NCBI RefSeq assembly: GCF_002078875.1
Contig: NC_034412.1
Span: 14,370,876 to 14,434,875 of the forward strand
Reading direction: 5' to 3'
Origin: Numida meleagris
Lineage: Eukaryota > Chordata > Aves > Galliformes > Numididae
DNA: 64,000 nucleotides
In this document: one piece after another, positions 49,621-62,068 of the stretch
How positions within the stretch are numbered: the first letter of the stretch is position 1
Layout of the letters: each line of letters begins with the position of its first letter
Made by a program: the position numbers and the translations under genes
Notes under the pieces: model-generated
What the model was told of the DNA's origin: nothing
The model's input: the letters and a program-made list of their open reading frames with translations, nothing else
The model's database searches: none

Positions 49621-50802
49621 CCCCTTTGTCTGCTTTTTCAGCTCACACCTTCTCTATGAGCAAAGGTCTCAGATGACAAGAAGGAGTCTCTGAGCTCACC
49701 AGTGCCTCCTTTTCACGCACTGCATTTGGAGGTGTAGTACATAAAACTTCACCTGGTTAATCTGGAAACTGCTTTCCCAGTAAAGACTACAGGGAAGAAG
49801 AGTCAGTAACTACTGTTTATTACAAACGTGTTCTTTCTTGGCCCTTCCCCGCTTTCCTCCCAGATAGACAGGTGATCTTTCATCTTACCTTTCTCCTCGA
49901 TCAAGGTGCAGTCTCCTGCATGACAGAACAAATTTTTGGACTAGTGAACTGTGAGGCTCAACTTTGAAAGATGTAATAATTTCTATTAATTGAAGTAACC
50001 CCTCTTCCTTTCCGCAATCAGTGGAATTTCTCCCCAGGCAAACTGGCTAGGAACAGTTTAAATTATGTTTTTTCTGGACTGAAACTCTCAGTTCCCAGAC
50101 TCTTCTTTTTATTCTTGTGAACATAGTGCTATACTGTATGTCAATTTGGTCTTGTTTGTGGGTTCATTTTCCCCTCCATTAGAACAGCTTTTCTCTCTCT
50201 CTTTTTTTTTTTCCTCCTTGTGATATTGTTCAAAGGCTTCTTGTGATGCCTTGAAAAAAGTTATTGATTGTTAGATCATTTCTCTCATTCATTCAGATGT
50301 TTTCTGGTCCCCAGATGGAAACATCACAGCTGCTGCTCTGGAATTCACTATCGACCTTTGTCTCTGGATTATCAGAGCCCCAAGCAAAAAGGCCCGAATC
50401 CAGGCACCCCTTTTCCCTCTGTTGAGACTTAGAGCTGTTATCCTTACAGCTCAAAGGAAGTCCCAGTGCCTGTATATGACCAGAGTCTGGAACAGTAAGG
50501 TCCTATGATTGTAGTCTTCAAGCTACTTTTCTAGTGCTCTTTTTTTTAGTTTCTGTGTAATTTTTCAGCTCTTCAGCAGGAGCACCAGATCTCGGAGAGC
50601 AGTCTGATTTTCTGCCTCCCTCTGCTGTTGTAATTTCTGCTCTGGTCACTTGTTTTAGTGTTGAGGGCTGAAATCAGCCTGACAAATTAGTATTTTTCAA
50701 ATTCAGCTTTGCTGACCAGCAGCCATCTGCTCAGACAAAGAAAAAAGTAGGAAAGATTGCTGTGTTTTAAATGCTTTTCACCAATCCCTCAAGGAAAGCT
50801 TC

Positions 50803-50821
50803 TTTTTTTTTTTTTTTTTTT
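50803..50821. repeat. Poly-T tract
   Basis: A run of 19 T. No neighbouring retroposed sequence was recognised. Confidence 0.92.
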
Positions 50822-52229
50822 ATAAATTCAAAGGGTTGTTATGATTCAAAGAAAATGCTTATTCTACAGACTGTTTCCTTTCCATTAAAGTTTATTTATA
50901 CCCCCTCCTTGTCTGAGGGTATAATTATGAATGATCTAAGCTTGTAGTGAAAATCCTAAATTAAAAAATACATCTGTTGCAAGGATTCTCTCACCAGAAA
51001 CCTTGAAAATGTTATCCTGTCTGTGTATCCATATATCTGTCTGTCTCTCTCTAGGTTTATGGCTATCCTTTATAGGTTCCAGAAGTAAATGGGATTAGAT
51101 AGCTTGCTATAGATTTTAACTGCTGTATACATTCATGAAAAGGATAAAACTATATGGAAATATTGACACATGCTATGTTTATTTACATTCATCTTTCAAT
51201 CACATTTTCACTCATTAAAAACTGAGGTTAAATTTCATTATTATTCCCCTTTATTTAAGAGTAACAATTAGTGTAAGAAAACGTTTTTTCAATGGTAGAG
51301 GTTGAATTTAAAAAGAGAAGAGAATGATAATGTGAACTATATAAACAGTAACAGCATTCATTCAAAAGCTAGGTGTTTTCCTGACAACAAAGTGCAACCA
51401 CTTTAGCCAAACTTTTCAGCACAGCTCAGGAAGCATCAGTGAAACACATTTATTTTTAATTAAGGCCAACTTTGTCCCAACATTTGCTTTAAATATGAGG
51501 ACCAAAGAGCATCAGGAAAGGACGGTCTTTCTTCTGTCCTTTTCAGACAGAAAAAAATTATTTCTTCAGCCCTTTGAAGCTGCTGCCTACTGATATGTAG
51601 CTGAAGGGAGAGCAACACCGCATGGACAGCGGATTCATGGCAGAAGCTCCACTTGGCAGAAGACAGACAGATAACACTTTGCCCAGTTGGATTTTACCTG
51701 ATTAATAACCTTATTTTCAATTTTTAAAACTTTTAACTGAGAAATGTTCGTTAAAATGCTATAATGTTAATTAACACTGTCACAAGCTCTTTCAGTTGCA
51801 TCCATTTTTGTTCATCATAAGGATATATTGTGGAAATGATTCTTTTACCCTGTCATTTACCTATATATCACTTTGTGCTAGTACTGAAAGGTTAAATGTT
51901 ATAATTTATGTTAATTTGTTTTTCCCTGGTGCCATAGGCAGTACAAATCAAGCAGCAACAATGATTATACATCACTGACAGTATAAAACAGAACAAACAT
52001 ACAGTTCTGTCAATGAAAGGCCTGTGCCAGGTTCCTCATAGTTAGACTGTTATGGCCTCCTGAGAACAGCAGTCAAAACCAAGCAGTAGTGATGATATGA
52101 ATATTTATTTTGTGCCCAGTTCTGGATCTAAGCCATTTTAATAAATACCATTTCATGGTATTTTTTTGCCTCAAGAAGCATGATGAAAAAACTCTTTGCT
52201 TCCTGAAGGATTTTGAGCAGTAAATTAGG

Positions 52230-52925
52230 CATAGAATGGCTTGGGTTGGAAGGGACCTTAAAGATCATCTAGTTCCAGCCTTCCTACTGCAGCTAGGGTT
52301 GCCACCTGCTGAATCAGGCAGATTCAGATTGCCCAGGGCCCCACCAACCTGACCCTGAATGCCTCCAGGAATGGGCATCCATAACCTAAAAGTGCTGCCA
52401 GCTCTGTTCCATTCCTATGTCCCTAAGGACATTTTCCCAGGGATCTCATCCAACAATTCCTTAAACACTTGGAAGTTTGCTCTCTTGAAGTTCAGGTTTC
52501 TGACTCTGCTCTTTTTCAGGCCCATACTCCTCAAGAACACAAACTCAGCCAGGGTATGGATCAGGAAGCTATCATCAACAGACTCCAGGATTCTCCTGAA
52601 TGGCTTTCAGCCTGCCATGTTGCTTTAACAGCAGGTATCCAGGTGCTGGAAATCACACATCAGGATCAGAGCCTGCAAGCATGATGCCTCTTGTAGCTGA
52701 AGCAAGAAGGCTTTATCAACAGGCACCCCTCAATCAGAAGGGCTGTCGTAGACCCCAGTCATCAGATATCCCTTATTGGTCTGGTCCCTAATTTTAATCT
52801 ACAAGTCCTCAGCCTGTTCATGGCTGTTTCTTGAAGGCAGCTCTTCAGAATCTATCCACTTCTTAACACACAGGGAAGCTCCCCTACCCCTCTTACCTTC
52901 CCTACACCTTCTAAAATCTTGCAGC
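52230..52925 (-). mobile_element. CR1 LINE with internal deletion (endonuclease joined to 3' UTR)
   Basis: The element runs on the minus strand. Its 3' end starts at 52230 (plus strand CATAGAATGGCTTGGGTTGG, then AAGGGACC) and follows the CR1 3' UTR to about 52387. From about 52388 to 52925 the sequence is instead the endonuclease part of ORF2. The minus strand reads, from 52925 downward, blocks such as DFRRCREGKRGRG, VKKWIDSEELPSRNSHEQ, IKIRDQTNKGYLMTGVY, DKAFLLQLQEAS and, after frame changes, RANFQVFKELLDEIPGKM. These match CR1 in the correct order. Several in-frame stops show it is dead. The whole reverse-transcriptase region, roughly 2 kb in a full-length CR1, is missing between the two parts. 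The 5' end is truncated. Confidence 0.88.
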
Positions 52926-55900
52926 ACTCAATTGTAATAAATATCAGATCTAAATTCTGGCTTTGGCTTCTTAGATGAGGGACTCAGTTGTAGCAAACAG
53001 AAATTCAATGATGCATATACTTGTACAAAAATATGTTGGTTACAATTTCAGGAGAAGGAAGAACTCAAGGTATAGCTTCGGCCATCAAAAGGCAGAAAGA
53101 TTGCTCACTAACCTAGTATCATCTGTGAGCTAATTAGATCCCCTGCCACTATTGCAGAATGTCTTTGGAGCTGAGGAAAAATCCTCAGGTCCTCAGCCAG
53201 AGCTTTTCAAGTACACAGGTTAAATATACCATGCCATTCAGTTACTATGGTATTCCAGTATCTTTCCTCCTCACAGCCCAGAAAAGGCAACATGTCACTC
53301 TTGCTTAGACCTCTTCAGAGCATTTCTTTGCTGTTAGTCTTCATTTCCAAAGCAGCTATGGAGTAGATTGCTCGCACTTATTTTCATGAATGAGTGGCTA
53401 ATTCCCTACTCTACAAACTATGTCATAAAATAATGAAATGAGAGAGAAAAATAAGGTCACAGAAGTAGGAAGTACTGGATAGCAACTGCTGTTTTAACAG
53501 CATTGTGGGACAGACACTAATCCACGTGACTTAAAGGTCTTTGAGACGGAAGAAAATACCTTTTGGAGGCAAAGTGCCCTTTGTGGCTGAGGGTGCTACA
53601 AGAAGACTGAGTCTGGACTGGGAAATGTGGTTAGATGTCTCAAGAGCTCTTCTCCCCCAGTGCTCCTCAACCTGAATATAAGCCACTGTAGGCACTGTTG
53701 GAAAGAGACTGTTGGAAGGGATGAGCTACAGAAAGGGTTGCTGACTTTCTGATAGATCTTGAAGTACAGTCAATGCCATGTTGTTTATTGGAGAATGAAA
53801 TGAAGCACTGACAGTGGGATTAGGGAATTACTGCTGGAGTGGATGTTAAGCAGGTAACCCAATGAGACAAAGACAATTACGCACTTGGATCTAATGAGAT
53901 GGGATCAAGATTCTTGCAATTAGGCAACAACAACTGAAAGGCAACTCTTCCAACAGAACTTTTTCAAAAATACTTAATAAATTTCAGTGTATAAATGCTG
54001 TTGACCTTTAGTAGGAAGTCAGTGTAAGTGGTTTCAGCGCTCTAATTGTAATAGCCACTCTTGTTGATTTTTGCATGTCCAGAACTTCAGCATTTGTGTA
54101 ATAAATGCAAATAAGAACACATCAGCCTTGCATTACTTTATATAATTTTGGTACAAAGACATATTTGTGAAGAAAGACAATGTAGTACCAAAAATTAGAA
54201 TGTGAATTTTAAAATACAGTAATTTAAAGAAGAAAAATTTTTAAAACATGTTTATTTTCCCATATAGTTATCCTTTGGCTTAGCATTAGTGATACATGGG
54301 CTGGTTACTTTAACCCAGATGGTTTCATCCCCACCCAGAAATATCGGTTACTTTACCACAGATGTCTCTTTTCCTCCCATAAGGCATATTAGACAGAAAA
54401 CAAAGATTCACATTTAAGCAATAAATAATGACAACTACCACCCCTATTGGCTTAGATATGTCCAAATCCAAAACCACAGCTAGAAGTTACTTTAAAGTGT
54501 GGTGGACCACAACTTATAGTTCTTTCATTTTGCTTTCTTTTTAAAAGATTTGGCTTTGTTGACATTTTTACACTGTTTCAATTGATCTTTATTGAAAAAG
54601 AATAAGGATGGAGAACAATGACAATTTTATTTGACAGATGATTAATATCTTTTCTTAGATCTGACCTAAAACGTAACCACGAAGTATTTGATAAAGGAAG
54701 GATAAAATATGGTTCACAGGCAGTTGAAAGTTTAAGGGACATGAAATAGCTGAATGGCAATCTTAAAAATGCAAGGTACAGAACTATGAGGTCATGTAAG
54801 TGCTGTATCAGTACCATTTTGTCCAAAGGTTATTCAAAATTATCTTCTACTTGCTCTTGGCTGATGGTGGACAGTTCTCCCTAGGTACACGTGCAGAAAG
54901 TCTTTTTATGAACAAGTTGCCCGTTGGTGCAGAGGCCACTGGCTCAGCCTCACTTCCAAAAGTCCTGGGGCTAATCTTGGAGCAAGTCTGGGTCTGAGAG
55001 TAGCACAGGGCTTTTCTGGCTTTCTTGGGGTCATTTGGGCTAGCCTACTTTCTTCTTCCATAAGGAAGCTGCTCTCCCATTTCCTGTCTAGCACGATGCT
55101 GTAATGGATTCCTTGCACAAGAAACACCACCATCGTTCCAGCTTTTTGGGTTTTCCTAAGGAGGGTGAACTGGCCTAAGCTAAGCTTGGGTTCAATTGAA
55201 AACAAAACTCCTTTATGATAACAATTTTTCTCAGACTTTTTAGCCCTGTCCAAATTCTGCTACTGCAGGGAGAAGTTAGTCATAAGTATTTATATTATGT
55301 TTATTTAATTACTAATTTCTGTACAAGAAAAATTAATTCTGTTACTTGTGGTGATGCAGCATGCCAGGAATAACATTTTGCAGGTATGACTTAACACAAT
55401 AGACCATTTTTAAAAGACCTTTTCCTAAAATTTAATTTTAGATGTGGGACTATGGAGCATTTAACTTACCTTCAGGAGTGTATTTTGAATAAAAATAACA
55501 AGAAACTGCCTTACTAGAATATCAGCTATGCTTGACTGATATTAACCATATAAAAAAATGTATGAGACATATAAACTTCACATAAGAGCTACAGTTAAAC
55601 CCGCTCATATTTTTCTCTAAAAATGGATGTCCGAACTGTAAAGGTTCTTATGTTATTCTTCTTAAGATCCAAATATATTTTTGGAGACTGAGTTCCCACT
55701 GTTTGCAATAATGAACACCTCATGGATGGCAGGGAAAAAAAGTCAACTTTCCCTAAATGCTACCGTTGGCCAAAGGAAAAGTGAAAAATAATTTTATAAC
55801 AAGATATCCTCTGTGCTAGGGCTGCATTTTTTTTCCCCTGCAGATGCAGAAAGATGTGTTTCAGGGAAGCCTTCAAGCTTTCACTCTCTGTTTTCTGGTG

Positions 55901-56214
55901 GCAAACCCCAGGAGACCCAAGATGGCACAAAGCTGAGAATGTTTCTGCAAGCACTGGGGAGCAAAGAGCAACCCTTGTCACTGACAAGGCTCCTCTTGGC
56001 TTCACTTGGCTTGCTGCCCAAACAGTTGGTCCAAGTCCTACTGCCTGGCAAAGCCTTTTGAAATGGGGAACAGTACACAATATAGACCCTGACAGCACAA
56101 CGTACTCTGCCTGGTTAATTGTCCTATATTGTCTTCTGTAAATATAGTGAGTAATAGGAAAAAGCATTTACTAACACAGTTTAATTTTCCCTTCAAGTGA
56201 TTGCCTTGCATATT
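52926..56214. other. Unique non-coding stretch, no gene
   Basis: No gene recognised. Frames on both strands overlap at 54800-55260 and 55760-56167 (135 codons minus, 95 and 82 plus), with no domain I can identify. A+T-rich between about 53900 and 54850. Confidence 0.65.
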
Positions 56215-56761
56215 AGAATCACAGAATCACTAAGGCTGGAAAAAACCTCTATGATCATCTAGTCCAACTGCCTATCTACCACTAATAATGCCCACTAAAT
56301 CATGTAGCTAAGTACCACATCTCCACGTTTCTTGAATGCCCCCGGGACGGTGACTTCACCACTTCCCTGGGTAGCCTTTTCCAGTGCCTCGCCACCCTTC
56401 TGGAGAATGAATTTTTCTTAATGTCCAACCTAAACCTCCCCTGGTGCAGCTGGAGGCCATTCCCTCTTGTCCTGTCACTGTTACCTGGGAGAAGAGGCCA
56501 ACCCCCACTTCACCACAACCTCCTTTCAGGAAGTTGTAGAGAGAGATAAGGTCTCTCCTGAGTCTTCTCCAGACTGAACAATTCCAGTTCCCTCAGCCAC
56601 TCCCCATAAGACTAGTGCTCCAGACCCTTTGCAGCTCCATTGCCCCTCTCTGGGCATGCTCTAGTGCCTCGATGCCTTTCTTGTAGCAAAGGGCCCAAAA
56701 CCGAACACGGTACTCGAGGTGTGGCCTCATCAGTGCTGAATACAGAGGGATGATCACCTCC
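56215..56761 (-). mobile_element. CR1 LINE, 547 bp, ORF2 C-terminus plus 3' UTR
   Basis: The 3' end is at 56215 (plus strand AGAATCACAGAATCACTAAG), and the element extends to about 56761 on the minus strand. The 3' UTR with GATCATCTAGTCCAACTGCC is complete. The upstream part still encodes the end of ORF2: from 56761 down, the minus strand reads EVIIPLYSALMRPHLEYRVR and then FWALCYKKGIEALEHAQRG. This corresponds to the C-terminal thumb-like region of the CR1 reverse transcriptase, and the frame then breaks at a stop. It is a typical 5'-truncated copy. The 3' end differs from those at 30.3 and 52.2 kb (ATCACTAAGGCTGG rather than ATGGCTTGGGTTGG), so it belongs to another CR1 subfamily. Confidence 0.95.
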
Positions 56762-56939
56762 CATATTGACATGGTTGTGGTTTGCCGCCATTATAGGTGC
56801 CATTTTTTGGCCTATCTCCTTTAGTCATGCTCTCTGAAAATACTCCTTTAAGAGCTCTGCAGTTCATTTCTTTCCCTCCATTTTTGCAGGATGCTTCAGT
56901 ATCTGTGTGCCAGTTATCTTAGAAATGCTACTTTAATTG

Positions 56940-57430
56940 GCTGAGTGGTTAGCTGGAGCTGCCGGCTCTAAAATTGGCAAGTGCCCTTTGTGTGTGTCCT
57001 GGGGTGAGTGTGACGCCCAAAGACAGACTGCGCTGATCCTTGACAGTTGGCATGATCCTCCCTCAAATGTCAGAGGTTACGTTTCAAGCACCGGCTCTGC
57101 TCCTTGGGCTGCCGACCCCTGGTGCTAGGAAGTCTGCTTGGAGCAAGGTCACAGCAACAGCAACCACCTGCCCATCGCCCTGTGCCAGGGGCCGACAGCC
57201 AGGCTGGCTTGTGCCAGAAGAGAGCCGGGCAGGAAGGGAGGGAGAGGGGCAGAGCCTGCTGCAGCCCTACCCCTGGACAGCCTCCTCTGGCAGCCATCCT
57301 GGGAATCATGGTCAGGTCTGCAGAGCTGCATTTCCTTCACTGGGCTCCTTGCAAGATCTGAGGGTGTAAGGGCTGCAGCTTTACAGCACAAGCAAGCTTT
57401 CTTGCTCCTGGGGCCCAGGGGCAGTAAGAT
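56940..57430. other. GC-rich block without recognised gene
   Basis: G+C is clearly higher than elsewhere (around 60% by eye). At least seven frames of 63-109 codons stay open on both strands, as GC-rich DNA tends to do. About nine CpG occur in 56950-57240, too few for a CpG island. None of the frames resembles a known protein, and no repeat family was recognised. The block begins about 180 bases beyond the 5' end of the CR1 copy at 56215-56761. Confidence 0.5.
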
Positions 57431-60400
57431 ATCTGACCTACCCTAAGCACAGGCTTAAGTTCTTGTGATTGAAGCAAAAGTTAGAAAACTTTCTCCAAGC
57501 AGTCACAGATGCTGGAGTTACTAGTTGTCTCAACCAGCTGTGGTGTTGCACAATGAACAGAAAGATGCTGCAGAAGCTGCTGATGGAGCTACTTTCATCC
57601 TGACAACAGGTGGCCATCAGCAGAGCTGAGGGCTGTCCACCCTCCTGCTCTGTGTTTTGGGGACAATGTTGCGGCCTCACACAGGAGCTGTTTCTGCAGG
57701 GTTTCTAAGGTCTTGTTAGGCAAGGGGCAAAGGAGGAAAAAGGGCTTTGTACTCTGAGGCAAAGACAAATGTAGTGCAATTATTGGAAGAATTAACTTTA
57801 GCTGTAACAAGTATAGATTACTTAGAAAAAGCTACAGATCAGACATTTGTCTTATCACTATACCTCAGTTTCACTGATATATAGGTGCTAACTCTTAATT
57901 ATTTGATCTGAAGTGGTAATGGACATTTAGAACTACGTAACTAGGTAAATAGCATGCAAACACAAGGTCCAGAAGAAATTTCCAGAGGGACCATTCTTCA
58001 GAATTCTTAGTGTTAAAATATTGCCTTTCAGACCATGAGAGAAGAAGCATGCATGACTTTGAATAAAGTTTCTTCAAGAAAAGATAACTTTAGTTTAAGA
58101 TCAGGAAAACTGTTTATCTGTAAGAAGTTATATGTCAAATGCATTTTACTCTTTGAAGCAGAAGTCTTTTAAGAGACTTAATTCTGATTTAACATGGATA
58201 ATGAGATCTGTATAATAATTTCATGTACTCCAGGTGACGTACTGACTTTATTTAGGAGCCTCTCAGATTGTGTGAGCCAAGACACATCTATATTATATAA
58301 GTTACTGAAGATGTGTTGATATAACTGCTGAGATACCACACACAGTTCGCTTTTTTATGGTTTGAGTATTTATTTGAAGTTTTCATTTCATGAAATTTTG
58401 GTGGAATTATTCTGCTTGATGAATGGGTTTGTGTTTATTTTTTTTTTTCCCCGATGTAAAAGGGTTTGCTTCCCCCATCTGGCCGTGTATCTATGGTGTC
58501 TATTTCTGCAACTGTTCTTCAAAAAAGCACATAGACTCATGTGGCTGAAGTAACCTTCCCAGACATTTATAGAAATAGCTTCAATCACTCAAATAGAAAC
58601 CTATCCCATCCTCTTTCATGTTCCATCCTCAAACCAGATTTTGCTTTCCACCCTTTCTTAAAGCCCTTCCCAGTTTAGACTTAATTCTCTTCCCTGCATT
58701 ATTCCCTCTGGCTACTCTCTATCCAAGCTTTTTTTCCATGGTCCTCTTGCTTTTGCTTTCACCACCCTGAAGCATCCCCCACAGGTTTTCCTGCATGGCC
58801 AGTGAAAGCCATGAGGCACATCTGAGCACCAGCCCTGTCCTCAACACCTTCCTACATTTGTAGCCACATTATCTAAATGATCTTTAAAGAGAGCTTTTCA
58901 GAAGAACCATAAAAAAGTTTAAGAGGAAAGTAACAAAATAAATACGTTTGGAGTTAATCTCTCCAAGAGAAACATCTGTTTGTTCCTTTCAGTGACCAAA
59001 AGCAAACTCTGACATGTGTTCAGAACATGTTACAGATTAAGGCCCAAAGCTGTCAAGCTGACTTGCAACTCAGTGTCCATAATAATGGATATGAAATTAT
59101 TTATTGGTAAGATACTACTGTATCACCTTTAATTTTATTAGAGAAGCAATTGCACTCTTCCACTCTTCCCCCCCTTGTCTTTTCTTTAGGTGTATGTTGT
59201 AGTAATGCACTTCGGGTTACCCACATCTTCATGATTTGGAGCTTCCACAGGTAACTATTATCTTAGAGGCTTTTCTCACAGGGGATTTATTTTTGGGACT
59301 TAATTTACTGCAAAAATCTTCCAATTAGAAGAAAAATTAGTTAAAAAAGAAAGGTGCATAGGACTATGCTCTGGTATTTATGTAAAGTAGTATGAGATAG
59401 CACTAGTCAAAATGGTGCTAGAACACAGCAACAGACCACTTGGTTATGCCTATTCCAGTGGGCTTGGGAACATGGACAGACTGCATCCCATTGCCTGAGA
59501 AGAGGTTCCCACCAGGCCTTGGGCTGCACATAAGGACTATTTCTTCTCTTATTCCTGGTTGCATATGAGAAAGGACTGCACTGGAATCAGTAGGGCTGGC
59601 AGGTATTAGTAATATTTAAAAGAAATATTCAGTTATTGCATTTCAGCTTTTGCTTTTGGAGTATGTGTGTGACCACACACATGCAAGCTCTCACTTAGAA
59701 GAGATGTGTTTGTTTATGGTGGGAGTGTAAATGGCATCGCACAGCGAAACTGCTGTACTCCTTACACTGCTCTTCTGTATGTTTCAGCAATTTTTCACTC
59801 ATCTAGGTGGCAATGCAATTTTGAACTTTCCCTGGGCACCAGTAACATTCATTCTACAATATTGTAACATGTTCAAAGTTTTCATGGTGAGCAAACACAT
59901 GGTGCCTCACAGTGTATGTACTGCCATCCAGCATCCATCTCCTTCCCTGGGGTACCCCATTCCTCTGAGCAGTACAGGCAGCTTCTGCTGTAGACATTTT
60001 AAAACAACCCAGCTTGAGGAAAGAGTTTTCCAAAGAGTTCACCCTGACACATTTGGCCATCAAAAAAAAATTAGCGTACTCTTAAATGGCCTCCTTGCAC
60101 CATCTGCATGATTTGGTAGGACATTTTGGAGGTCATGATTTTAAAACCAGAAGAAAGTTCTTGCCTCAGAAGTAGTACTACCATCAGCAGCTAGCAGAGA
60201 AGAAAGGTCTCTCTCTCTAGTTAGGAAGTTGGGAGCAGAGAAAAGGAAATTTATGTATCTGAAGGAGTGCTTGTCTCAAGGAACCATCTCCTGTAGCTGG
60301 TAGCAAGAGGGATGAGCCTGATCCTATTCTATAAGCTGGCAGCCAGGGAACTACTAGGACAAGGCAGCGAAGTCAGCTCAAACTGCTCCTGCCTTCCTCA

Positions 60401-61654
60401 GAAAGTAAGTGGCCCTGCTGCCAGGCACATTCTGTAAGTCACTGTGAGTAATTCGGCACTGTGATTTGAAAATAAGAATTCGGACCATCACAGAGAGATT
60501 TAAATGAATTCTTTTGCACTTTCGATTTATAAATGCTCCATAATTTCTTGTCGATTATTTTATGCTATTTTATTTATTTTTTTTCCCCAGCAATTGCTGT
60601 CATCTTGAATTTTATATCATATTCTTCCAAGTGAGGGAGGTGCATCATTTAATTATAAAACAGAGAAAAAAGGCCTTATGCAAGACTTAGGGTAATATAT
60701 TACAGCACACACTGCTTCACCAGAGAAAGGAAGCTTACCACTTTTCTCAATAAAAACATAGAATTACCATGGGATTTCTTTCCCCTCCAATTGGGCCCCA
60801 AATGTTCTCATGCTATACTTGTAATGTGCATTACTAGCTGATTAGAAGTGACATCAATTAGTCACATTTCTGTGTTTCTGATGGAAATAAAAATGAGCTT
60901 CTGTACACAAAGATCTCAAATTCATCTCTCCATTGCCCAGGGATTTTTTCTCCTGCAATATCAGTTATCAGTTTAATATAATATTGTTGACTTAACAATG
61001 ATATATTTCAGGCTGAAGGCAGAAATGCATTTTGCATTAATAAATTGTTTTGAGATGGGCTTAAAGAATATTTCATTATATAACAGAGGCAGCTATAAAA
61101 CCTATTTGGTGGTCTTTCAATCACCGCTACCTGTGGCCTATTTATGTGTCTGGCATTCATCAGAGTGGCAGGAAATATTAAACAAGTGCTAGACAGTTAT
61201 TAGTTCTCCTCAAGAAGTAGTCCTCATACCTCCTTTTCCTATGCCATGGGAAAAATTCACTTGGTATTTTCTTTCTTGCAACTGTTCTGCTGTTCATAAT
61301 TTGATGGAAAATTGATTAATCACACATTTAACTCAATGCAAGATCTTCTGCACTGTAATAAATTATGGCCATTAATCAATAAGTACAAAGTAATTCCAGG
61401 AGTCTGGAGACATGCTGGTTTCTAATAGAAAAACTTGTGCTTAGGCCTTCTTGCCAGTGACCACTTCATCTGAGGTATTTTGCACCTGCCTCAATCCAAT
61501 TAGATGACATAATTAATGAATCTCAATGCAGTTGATAATTTGTTTCACGAAGGAAAGAATGTTTTGGCACATCTATTATGTCGTGATGTACAAATCTTTG
61601 CAAGGGGAGGAATACAGGACATGAGCCTACGCCCTCAGCTACGGATGATGTCCG
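57431..61654. other. Unique non-coding stretch, no gene
   Basis: No gene recognised. The longest frame is 126 codons (59731-60111, plus) and has no identifiable domain. A perfect 8-bp hairpin of alternating purine-pyrimidine sequence lies at 59663-59682. The part from about 60530 to 61400 is A+T-rich, repeat-free and contains homeodomain- and POU-type motifs such as ATGCATTTTGCATTAAT at 61025-61041. Confidence 0.6.
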
Positions 61655-61738
61655 TTTATTCCCTGCCCATGGCAGGGGGGGGTGGAATTAGATGGTGTTT
61701 AAGGTCCCCTCCAGCCTAGGGCATTCTATGATTCTGTT
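61655..61738 (+). mobile_element. CR1 LINE, very short 3' end
   Basis: TGCCCATGGCAGGGGGGG, then GGAATTAGATGGTGTTTAAG and GTCCCCTCCAGCCTAGG-CATTCTATGATTCTG, is the CR1 3' terminus in the plus direction, ending with one and a half copies of the ATTCTATG repeat. Only about 84 bases remain, an extreme 5' truncation. It is the only CR1 3' end in the window on this strand with clear terminal repeats. Confidence 0.92.
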
Positions 61739-62068
61739 CCAGGGCACCGAGTATGCAGACTCCACTGGACTTTAAAATTCTCATGTTTCCTTCTCCTGTG
61801 TTTAAAGGGAAAGTAACTGTGTGCAGGAATCTTCCATGCCATCTTGTTTCTTTTATGACAAATTAAATGGTATGATTAGAGCAAGCATTCAGGAAGCGCT
61901 TTTTCCCAGGCAATCTAATCAATGTTTCCTTGGTTGAGTATCAGTTACAGTTTTACATATCGCAACCCATTTGCACCTGTTATATGCAGCTAACATATAG
62001 ACACACTCAATAGATTTTAGTGAGAGAAAGAGTGTGAAGATAAAAAGAGCCAGTCTGCTGCTAATTCT

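Larger units (their letters stand above)
35769..52229. other. Long unique non-coding stretch, no gene
   Basis: These 16 kb contain no gene or CR1 element that I can recognise. Frames reach about 100 codons and look random. The stretch holds several long poly-T runs (39965-39979, 42575-42594, 49605-49620, 50803-50821), a two-copy minisatellite at 37671-37740, and a diverged palindromic repeat at 47541-47632. The section 39480-41300 is free of recognised repeats and has slightly more CpG than its flanks near 39500-39720. Confidence 0.65.

Noticed and set aside
52359..52791. Three overlapping plus-strand frames of 63-89 codons
   Set aside because: They are antisense to the CR1 endonuclease remnant.
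56612..56803. 63-codon minus-strand frame
   Set aside because: It cuts through the CR1 copy at 56215-56761 and is not a host gene.
59663..59682. Perfect 8-bp hairpin ATGTGTGT/ACACACAT
   Set aside because: Simple TG/CA repeat sequence forms such palindromes easily.
59731..60111. 126-codon plus-strand frame with a hydrophobic start
   Set aside because: The N-terminal hydrophobic stretch mimics a signal peptide, but nothing downstream resembles a protein family and an antisense frame overlaps it.
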